Below the pieces are notes generated by a model. The model searched no databases, had not been told where the DNA came from, and saw only the letters and a program-made list of their open reading frames with translations. A stretch of DNA of 5,255 bases from Candidatus Bathyarchaeota archaeon. GTDB taxonomy: Archaea > Thermoproteota > Bathyarchaeia > RBG-16-48-13 > GCA-020355125. The stretch covers positions 1 through 5,255 of the forward strand of contig JAUWJG010000058.1 in assembly GCA_030607815.1 (NCBI GenBank), read 5' to 3'. Made by a program: the position numbers and the translations under genes. This document shows, piece by piece, positions 1 to 4,040 of this stretch; within the stretch, counting starts at the first letter, position 1, and the number at the start of each line of letters is the position of its first letter.

Positions 1-910
1 CAATAACGTCAGGTAAGGTAATACTTTTTTTCTCTTTTCTCTCTTTCTTCACTTTAAGTTTAGGTACCGGAGTTCTTGTATGGAGCCTTTTTTTCTTGGC
101 ATTTATCAAAGTTTTTTTGAGGAGAATTTGGGTTACTTCTTTGGGGGTTAAATCTTCTACTTCTTTTCCACGAGGCGCTCTCGCTACGAAGGTGGGTTTT
201 GCGACCTGAATTAGTCCTTCTAGAATCATGTCTCCACCACGATCGCCATCTAAAAGCGCTGTAATCTCCTTTTCTTTGCTTAGTTTAATTACTGTAGTAG
301 GTATTTTTGTACCTTCAACTGCAATGACATTCTTAAAGCCAGCTCTAAGTAGGACGGCTACATCCGCTCTTCCCTCGACAACGATAAGGGATTTGGAGCT
401 TTTAACATCTGGGCCAGCGGGAAGTTTCTCTGGACCATAACTAACTATTTCAGCGGGTCTGATCGCTTTTGCAATTTCAGTTGAAATCTTATCGGTACCT
501 GGTGAAACATCGACAGTCCATTTATGTAGAATCTCTTTTGCCCTTTTAATAATCGTATCACGGCGAGCAGCCCGTACGTCTTCAATTTTATCCAAGGTTA
601 CCTTGGCTGCACAGGGTCCAACTCGATCCACGTTTTCTATGGCAGCTGCTATTAGAGCTGTTAAAGGTTTATCAAGGCTTGACGGGATAGTTATTTCGCC
701 ACTTGTCTTATCCTTTTTTGATTTTAGATTAATTTCTATTCTACCTATTCTACCCGTTTTTTGAAGTTCATGAAGATCAAGGTCTGGACCGAAGAGACCT
801 TCGGTCTGTCCAAAAAGAGCTCCAATAACATCTGATTTTTCGACTACTCCTTCGATTTCGAAAGAAGTGCTAATAATATATTTCGGTGCAATTGCTTGAA
901 AAGTACCCAA
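1..910 (-). CDS. dnaG: Archaeal-type DnaG primase, C-terminal part beyond window
   Basis: Archaeal DnaG is a Toprim protein with primase activity in vitro that is also known as a partner of the archaeal RNA exosome (established for the family). I translated 303 uninterrupted codons from a TTG start to the left edge. The N-terminal domain has the family pattern (KYIIS near 10-14, EGVVEKSDVIGALFGQTEGL at 20-39, KTGRIGRIEI at 51-60). The Toprim domain follows: VVEGRADV at 177-184 with catalytic E179, AVEGTKIP at 197-204, and DGDRGG at 221-226 with D221 and D223. ARAPRGKEVEDLT (243-255) is also typical. A Lys/Arg-rich linker begins near 283, and the C-terminal domain is cut off. TTG at 908-910 is the only usable start: an in-frame TGA lies at 917-919, and no ATG occurs in frame before residue 228. 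GGAGG lies at 921-925, 10 nt upstream. The gene lies 99 bp downstream of a second Toprim gene on the same strand. Confidence 0.96.
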   Translation of the reverse strand, partial: MGTFQAIAPKYIISTSFEIEGVVEKSDVIGALFGQTEGLFGPDLDLHELQKTGRIGRIEINLKSKKDKTSGEITIPSSLDKPLTALIAAAIENVDRVGPCAAKVTLDKIEDVRAARRDTIIKRAKEILHKWTVDVSPGTDKISTEIAKAIRPAEIVSYGPEKLPAGPDVKSSKSLIVVEGRADVAVLLRAGFKNVIAVEGTKIPTTVIKLSKEKEITALLDGDRGGDMILEGLIQVAKPTFVARAPRGKEVEDLTPKEVTQILLKKTLINAKKKRLHTRTPVPKLKVKKERKEKKSITLPDVI

Positions 911-925
911 TAATAATCATCCTCC
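908..925 (-). promoter_or_regulatory. Ribosome binding site and TTG start of dnaG
   Basis: On the minus strand a full GGAGG (921-925) is followed by 10 nt and then the TTG start of dnaG (908-910). An ATG (918-920) abuts the GGAGG directly, but it is out of frame and meets TAG after 16 codons. An in-frame TGA (917-919) closes the dnaG frame just upstream, so TTG is forced. An automatic caller preferring ATG would miss or shorten this gene. Confidence 0.75.
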
Positions 926-961
926 AAAATAGTAATGGTTAACTTATAATCGTACACACGT

Positions 962-995
962 TATCAACTTTAACAGAAACATATAAAGGTTGATA
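962..995 (-). promoter_or_regulatory. Hairpin and TATA-like box upstream of dnaG
   Basis: TATCAA-CTTTA (962-972) pairs with TAAAG-g-TTGATA (984-995), giving 11 bp with one bulged G (989) and an 11-nt loop. One arm overlaps a minus-strand TATA-like box, TTTATATG (980-987). Transcription from it would start near 958 and leave a leader of about 48 nt that includes the GGAGG. A second TATA-like stretch, CGATTATAAG (about 943-952), would instead start near 920, at the translation start. The hairpin could be an operator, a processing signal between the two Toprim genes, or an accident of AT-rich DNA. There is no downstream U run to make it a clear terminator. Confidence 0.4.
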
Positions 996-1009
996 CTGAC
1001 GCTTTTTTT

Positions 1010-1420
1010 TTAGCTAAAATGTCCAACGCGTTTTTTTAATTTTTCTAAATATGAGGGGAGACCTTCAACGTCTTTTACATGGCGTTTTAATAAGGCTTTT
1101 ATTCTTCTCCAAAAAGTCAAGTTAACTTTAACACCCATTTTTTCTAAATATGTAGATATCATCTTGACTAAGGTTATTCCTTCATCATCGAAATCTACCA
1201 AGACGATAATGCTTTTACTTTGAACAGCATCCAAAAGATCAGGTAAGATCTTACCAGAATTTTTTATACAGATCACAGATCCCCTTATGTTAAGTTTATA
1301 TAATGCCTGGAGGTCCTTGCGGCCTTCAACGATTATGGGAACTCCACGGTTTACTTCCTGGGATAAGTGTTCAAGAACAGATATTATTGATTCAAGTTTT
1401 TGTTCAGCACTTGTTGGCAA
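1010..1420 (-). CDS. Small stand-alone Toprim protein, UPF0292/COG1658 type
   Basis: This 136-residue protein has a single Toprim fold and belongs to the small primase-like Toprim family, whose role in archaea is not settled. Toprim domains catalyse Mg-dependent phosphotransfer in primases, topoisomerases and the RNase M5 maturase. The N-terminal helix (about 1-25) precedes IIVEGRKDLQAL at 29-40 (catalytic E32), followed by VDFDDEG at 75-81 (D76, D78). The basic tail WRRIKALLKRHVKDVEGL (104-121) is typical of the family. The start is TTG at 1418-1420: an in-frame TAA stands upstream at 1436-1438, and there is no other ATG, GTG or TTG before the VEG motif. GGCGGT about 8 nt upstream is only a weak ribosome binding site. 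The gene lies 98 bp downstream of tyrS and 99 bp upstream of dnaG, all on one strand. The usual Arg after DFD appears to be Asp (D79), which is worth checking in an alignment. Confidence 0.88.
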   Translation of the reverse strand: MPTSAEQKLESIISVLEHLSQEVNRGVPIIVEGRKDLQALYKLNIRGSVICIKNSGKILPDLLDAVQSKSIIVLVDFDDEGITLVKMISTYLEKMGVKVNLTFWRRIKALLKRHVKDVEGLPSYLEKLKKRVGHFS

Positions 1421-1435
1421 TGTCGTTGACCGCCA

Positions 1436-1457
1436 TTACTATAGTAAACTTATACAT
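1436..1457 (-). promoter_or_regulatory. TATA-like box and 12-bp palindrome before the small Toprim gene
   Basis: The minus strand carries a TATA-like ATGTATAAGT (1448-1457), placed so that transcription would begin near 1427, only a few bases before the TTG start at 1420. Between box and start is a perfect 12-bp palindrome, TTACTATAGTAA (1436-1447). A palindrome just downstream of TATA is where several archaeal repressors bind, so it is an operator candidate. Short AT-rich palindromes also arise by chance. The near-leaderless layout would fit the weak ribosome binding site. Confidence 0.35.
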
Positions 1458-1518
1458 TTTGAAGTAAATTATTGGAGATGTTCTCAAGTAATTTTTAGGA
1501 GATACTACGAATTTATTC

Positions 1519-2604
1519 TTATCTACTTATTGTTGATTTTGCGAGTTTATTATAAAGTTCTCTAGCCTCGGAGTTATTCTTAAAATATGATCGGACGGGA
1601 TCTAACTTTCGGTTTAAAGCCATTGCAGTTGCCTTCTTTAAGTCTAATGGATGAATCTCTCCAGCTTCATATTTTAGACAGAGGTCTTCGAAACAATCCA
1701 CGCTAATCAATCCGCCATATTTTCTTGGTCGATCTATATTTAGCCTGAACCCTTTCTCTGGAAAGAGGAGGTTACGATTGAACTCGATGAGGGGGTTGTG
1801 TGCAATTTGTTTAGGTGGACAATAAGCATTCAGAAGTTTATGTTCAACTTCTTCTATTTTATCGTGGATGAAGATACATGTTTCAGGCTTTGATTTACTC
1901 ATCTTAAAATTGGAGAGATCTTCTTGTGTAACTTCACTTGCATCCATTCTTCTCACACCACTCAACCCTATAAGGAGCGGTGTGTGAATCGCTACAGGTT
2001 TTTTCTTTCCGAGCTTACTAGACACTTCTCTAGCTAAAACGTGTGCTCTACGCTGGTCTGTTCCACCTAGACATAAATCGAGGTTGAGGTAGTGAATGTC
2101 AGAAATCTGCAGAACAGGGTATATAAGTTTAGAGAAATCCATAGATGCTTCCTCGGTGGTTCGCCCCATAATGGTCATGGCTCTCCTTACTCTCGCTAAA
2201 GTTAATTGTTTCGCAACCCGTAAGACAAGAGCCCAATAGTCTGAATCATTAAGCATCTCTTCAGCATCGATGAAGGTGAGCTTTTCAGTTTTTACCCCTA
2301 AAGCAGAAAGGCAATGTTTCAAGTAAGATGCACAAGTTTTTATTGTCTCCATCTTTCCTTCGAGCTTATCATTTATCCATGCATGCCATGTAGCCATGAG
2401 GAAGACCATATCGACGTCGGCATTCATTAAATCTTTCAATTTCTCAACCCAGATAATCCAACCAACATGGAAAAGACCAGAGGGTTCAACTCCAATGTAA
2501 CCTCGGAGTTTTTTCTCTTCTAAAATCTTCCTCAAGTTTGATTCGGTGATGATTTCGGAGGTATTTCTAAGGATTAGATCAAAGCGTTTCTGTTCTTCTG
2601 ACAT
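1519..2604 (-). CDS. tyrS: Tyrosyl-tRNA synthetase, archaeal type
   Basis: This cytosolic class I synthetase charges tRNA-Tyr with tyrosine using ATP. The 361-residue product begins with ILRNTSEII (11-19), closely matching the N-terminus of the Methanocaldococcus enzyme, then GYIGVEPSG (35-43) with the pocket tyrosine Y36. The ATP signature is HVGW (46-49) instead of HxGH. The tyrosine-recognition block YPVLQISD (162-169) supplies Y162, Q166 and D169, followed by GGTDQRRAHVLARE (180-193). KMSKS stands at 234-238, preceded by about 17 residues (217-233) absent from the short methanogen enzyme. The C-terminal part keeps AYCPP (260-264), RPRKYGG (292-298) and HPLDLKKA (318-325). The Y/Q/D pattern argues for TyrRS rather than the related TrpRS. 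The start is ATG with AAGGTG (2611-2616) 6 nt upstream. The gene heads the leftward trio and is followed by the small Toprim gene. Confidence 0.97.
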   Translation of the reverse strand: MSEEQKRFDLILRNTSEIITESNLRKILEEKKLRGYIGVEPSGLFHVGWIIWVEKLKDLMNADVDMVFLMATWHAWINDKLEGKMETIKTCASYLKHCLSALGVKTEKLTFIDAEEMLNDSDYWALVLRVAKQLTLARVRRAMTIMGRTTEEASMDFSKLIYPVLQISDIHYLNLDLCLGGTDQRRAHVLAREVSSKLGKKKPVAIHTPLLIGLSGVRRMDASEVTQEDLSNFKMSKSKPETCIFIHDKIEEVEHKLLNAYCPPKQIAHNPLIEFNRNLLFPEKGFRLNIDRPRKYGGLISVDCFEDLCLKYEAGEIHPLDLKKATAMALNRKLDPVRSYFKNNSEARELYNKLAKSTISR

Positions 2605-2668
2605 CTAAAGCACCTTCACTTTACCATAGACTGTAAACCGTTTGTTAAAAAAACTTCCGCTATATCGA
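2605..2668 (-). promoter_or_regulatory. tyrS upstream signals: ribosome binding site and weak TATA-like box
   Basis: AAGGTG (minus strand, 2611-2616) lies 6 nt before the tyrS ATG and matches the archaeal 16S tail well. Further up, CGATATAGCGG (2658-2668) is a weak TATA-like element that would start transcription near 2640 and give a leader of about 35 nt. Between them is a run of seven T (2647-2653, minus strand) that could instead end an upstream transcript. If it does not, tyrS may be read from the better TATA-like box at 2927-2934 with a leader of about 300 nt. Confidence 0.4.
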
Positions 2669-2695
2669 TGGGGTTGTATACCACATAACAGGGTT

Positions 2696-2733
2696 TTAAC
2701 CTATTTTGAGGACCGTGCACTCCTCTAGGTTAA
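2696..2733. repeat. Two-part inverted repeat (8 bp plus 5 bp)
   Basis: TTAACCTA (2696-2703) is the exact reverse complement of TAGGTTAA (2726-2733). Inside it, GAGGA (2708-2712) pairs with TCCTC (2721-2725) around an 8-nt loop containing the palindrome GTGCAC. A TTTT bulge lies on one side only. The 13 paired bases make it one of the two strongest hairpins in the gene-free region. Confidence 0.7.
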
Positions 2734-2819
2734 GAACGCTGAAAGGTGTGGTTTTTAACACCCACCGCCTCCGTCGGTAGAGATTTGATGTCCCAGATTT
2801 GGGTAGATTCAATAGTCAT

Positions 2820-2842
2820 GAGGTAACATGCACGTTACCCTC
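2820..2842. repeat. Hairpin with loop complementary to a neighbour
   Basis: GGTAAC (2822-2827) pairs with GTTACC (2834-2839), and GA/TC extend it across one bulged C. The loop is ATGCAC (2828-2833). The loop of the hairpin at 2696-2733 contains GTGCAC, so the two loops could pair with each other over six bases, one being a G-U pair when read as minus-strand RNA. Confidence 0.6.
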
Positions 2843-2844
2843 TG

Positions 2845-2899
2845 TTGAGTCCGTCAATATGGGTCTCAATGTGACGAAGGATTACGTTGCTCCCATATT
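2845..2899. repeat. Overlapping inverted repeats, possible pseudoknot or switch
   Basis: AATATGGG (2856-2863) is the exact reverse complement of CCCATATT (2892-2899), giving an 8-bp stem with a 28-nt loop. TTGAG (2845-2849), outside the stem, is complementary to CTCAA (2865-2869), inside the loop. The two helices either form a pseudoknot or exclude each other. The stem is followed by T on the plus strand (2898-2902). Confidence 0.6.
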
Positions 2900-2967
2900 T
2901 TTGTAAGTAATACCTATTTTTAACCCTTTATAATTTGAGTTAAAAACTTAAACTGAAAGAGAGGGGC

Positions 2968-2976
2968 TATATAAAG
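2968..2976 (+). promoter_or_regulatory. TATA-like box upstream of nfo
   Basis: TATATAAAG, preceded by a purine-rich stretch (GAAAGAGAGGGG) that could act as a BRE, is the best archaeal TATA match in the window. It predicts a start near 2998 and therefore a leader of about 140 nt for nfo, unusually long for an archaeal mRNA. A weaker A/T-rich box (about 3083-3093) would give a leader of only about 25 nt. Confidence 0.45.
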
Positions 2977-2983
2977 AGTTCAT

Positions 2984-3040
2984 AAAGAATGACTTGTTAT
3001 TATCACTCTGAAGAACTTGTGATTCTTTAGCTCATTCTTT
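2984..3040 (+). repeat. Inverted repeat across the predicted nfo transcription start
   Basis: AAAGAATGA (2984-2992) is the exact reverse complement of TCATTCTTT (3032-3040). Nested inside it, ATCAC (3002-3006) pairs with GTGAT (3019-3023). The internal loops are 9 and 8 nt and the terminal loop is 12 nt. The left arm lies just upstream of the transcription start predicted from the TATA box at 2968-2976, so it may act as DNA (an operator) rather than as RNA. Confidence 0.55.
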
Positions 3041-3073
3041 TTAGTAAAAAAAAGTTTTTGAATAAATAAGAGG

Positions 3074-3132
3074 TTGGAGAAGAAAAAAATATTAGAACGT
3101 AAGCCCTGAATAATATTAACTCCAAATAGGTG
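3074..3132 (+). promoter_or_regulatory. Hairpin abutting the nfo ribosome binding site
   Basis: TTGGAG (3074-3079) pairs with CTCCAA (3120-3125). Nested inside, AATATTA (3088-3094) pairs with TAATATT (3111-3117) around a 16-nt loop. The outer stem ends two bases before AGGTG (3128-3132), which lies 8 nt ahead of the nfo ATG. A helix in this position could affect ribosome access. It would be in the mRNA only if the upstream TATA box (2968-2976) is used. Confidence 0.45.
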
Positions 3133-3140
3133 TCACTTGA

Positions 3141-3977
3141 ATGAAAATTGGGTTTCACGTATCCATCTCTGGCTCCATTGATAAAGCCGTGGATAAGGCG
3201 AGAGCAGAGAATTATAACACATTCCAAATCTTTACGAGAAATCCCCGTGTTTGGCGAGTTATACCCTTAAATTCTTTGGAAGTTGAAAGGTTTAGAGTGA
3301 AAGTTAAGAGATATGGGATAAACCCTATTTTTGGTCACATGCCTTATCTACCAAATCTTGCATCATCAAGAGATAGTGTCTACAAGCGCTCCATGGAATC
3401 TCTAACAATTGAGCTGGAAAGATGTGTAAAATTGAGAATTCCATATCTAGTAACACATCTCGGAAGTCACCTTGGTATGGGGAAAGCGTTTGGACGCAGA
3501 AGAATAATAGGGGCAATAAATAATTCTTTCTCAAAGATTAAGGGAGACATTATATTATGTTTGGAAAACACCGCTGGAACACGAAACAGTATGGGATCAT
3601 CTTTTGAAGACATTAAAAAGGTAGTCGATGGAATAATTCACGATGATCGTATCGGAGTCTGCTTCGATACATGTCATGCTTTCGCCGCGGGTTATGATCT
3701 GAGAACTGAACAAGCGGTTAACACCGTTATTGAAAAGTTTGAAGAAGTTTTAGGATGGGATCGGCTAAAAGTGGTACATCTCAATGGATCTAAAGGTGAT
3801 TTAAACGCACATAAAGATAGACATGAGCACATCGGATTGGGAAAAATTGGAATGGATGGATTTAGAAACATCTTACACAGCAAGTTTCAAGAGATCCCAC
3901 TCATCCTTGAAACACCTCTAGACGAAGAGAAGCGAAACTTAGAAAACTTAAAAAAAGTGAGAGAGTTAATGCGTTAA
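3141..3977 (+). CDS. nfo: Endonuclease IV (AP endonuclease)
   Basis: Endonuclease IV cleaves DNA 5' to abasic sites and removes 3' blocking groups in base excision repair, using three metal ions, typically zinc, in a TIM barrel. The 278-residue product is near the 285 residues of the E. coli enzyme. All nine metal ligands can be placed by matching motifs: H66 (GHMPYL), H106 (VTHLGSH), E142 (LENTAG), D176 and H179 (CFDTCHAFAAGYD), H213 (HLNGSKGD), D226 and H228 (KDRHEHIGLGKIG) and E257 (ILETP). It starts with KIGFHVSISG at 2-11, as the family does. The ATG is chosen because this motif follows immediately and AGGTG stands 8 nt upstream. It is divergent from tyrS and convergent with the transporter, so it is probably transcribed alone. 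There is no sign of truncation or frameshift. Confidence 0.97.
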   Translation: MKIGFHVSISGSIDKAVDKARAENYNTFQIFTRNPRVWRVIPLNSLEVERFRVKVKRYGINPIFGHMPYLPNLASSRDSVYKRSMESLTIELERCVKLRIPYLVTHLGSHLGMGKAFGRRRIIGAINNSFSKIKGDIILCLENTAGTRNSMGSSFEDIKKVVDGIIHDDRIGVCFDTCHAFAAGYDLRTEQAVNTVIEKFEEVLGWDRLKVVHLNGSKGDLNAHKDRHEHIGLGKIGMDGFRNILHSKFQEIPLILETPLDEEKRNLENLKKVRELMR

Positions 3978-4018
3978 AATTCTCCACGGTGATTAGTTCC
4001 TATATGTCTACGGTAAGA

Positions 4019-4040
4019 TCAAAGAGTTACTGTTCTTTGA
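4019..4040. repeat. Inverted repeat between convergent genes
   Basis: TCAAAGA (4019-4025) is the exact reverse complement of TCTTTGA (4034-4040), with an 8-nt loop. AAG/CTT could extend the stem past one mismatch. It spans the stop codon of the transporter gene and lies about 40 bp past the nfo stop. No T run follows on either strand, so a terminator role for either gene is only a guess. Confidence 0.35.

Larger units (their letters stand above)
2645..2904 (-). ncRNA. Candidate structured RNA or long structured tyrS leader
   Basis: This is a tentative call. A minus-strand TATA-like ATTATAAA (2927-2934) would start RNA near 2904, just before a stem whose arms are CCCATATT (2892-2899) and AATATGGG (2856-2863). 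Further helices are GGTAAC/GTTACC (2822-2827 with 2834-2839), CCCA/TGGG (2792-2803), GGTGT/ACACC (2745-2762), and a two-part hairpin made of TTAACCTA/TAGGTTAA around GAGGA/TCCTC (2696-2733). A run of seven T (2647-2653) follows, which is compatible with archaeal termination. The RNA would be about 260 nt. It matches no family I recognise. A plus-strand RNA is also possible, since five T (2898-2902) follow the stem at 2856-2899. The region could equally be a decayed mobile element. Confidence 0.25.
2605..3140. other. 536-bp gene-free region between divergent tyrS and nfo
   Basis: No convincing gene is visible on either strand; the longest peptide frames are about 30-60 codons and are broken. 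From left to right it holds tyrS upstream signals (2605-2668), a hairpin-rich block (2690-2905), a minus-strand TATA-like box (2927-2934), a plus-strand TATA-like box (2968-2976), and an nfo leader with two hairpins (2984-3040 and 3074-3125). I looked for tRNA T-loop, SRP RNA helix 8, RNase P conserved and box C/D motifs and found no convincing match. Confidence 0.7.

Noticed and set aside
228..440. 70-codon open frame on the plus strand
   Set aside because: It lies entirely antisense to the Toprim region of dnaG, which is strongly conserved; it has no family motif and is a shadow.
1003..1010. T8 run after the small Toprim gene as its terminator
   Set aside because: The T run is on the plus strand; the transcript of the minus-strand gene would carry A here, so it cannot act as a U-run terminator.
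1287..1565. 92-codon plus-strand frame ending in a hydrophobic stretch
   Set aside because: It is antisense to the small Toprim gene and the intergenic gap. The hydrophobic tail comes from AT-rich DNA, and no family is recognisable.
2745..2775. T-box-like antiterminator near tyrS
   Set aside because: The minus strand has a GGCGGTGGG stretch that vaguely recalls the T-box bulge, but the consensus is not met and T-boxes are not known in archaea.
2690..2905. SRP RNA, RNase P RNA or tRNA
   Set aside because: The length is compatible with the first two, but I found no GGAAGG-type helix 8 motif, no GAGGAAAGTCC-like or ACAGAA element, and no GGTTCRA T-loop on either strand.
2990..3035. Box C/D guide RNA candidate
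   Set aside because: CTGA (3008-3011) and GTGATT (3019-3024) resemble D' and C', but the outer boxes (ATGACT and CTCA) do not fit RTGATGA and CTGA, and the sheared G-A pairs of a K-turn cannot form.
3027..3227. 66-codon minus-strand frame overlapping the nfo start
   Set aside because: It is antisense to the nfo leader and the conserved nfo N-terminus, with no recognisable motif.
3978..4026. Strong bidirectional terminator between nfo and the transporter
   Set aside because: Only a 7-bp hairpin overlapping the transporter stop is present, with no T run on either strand.
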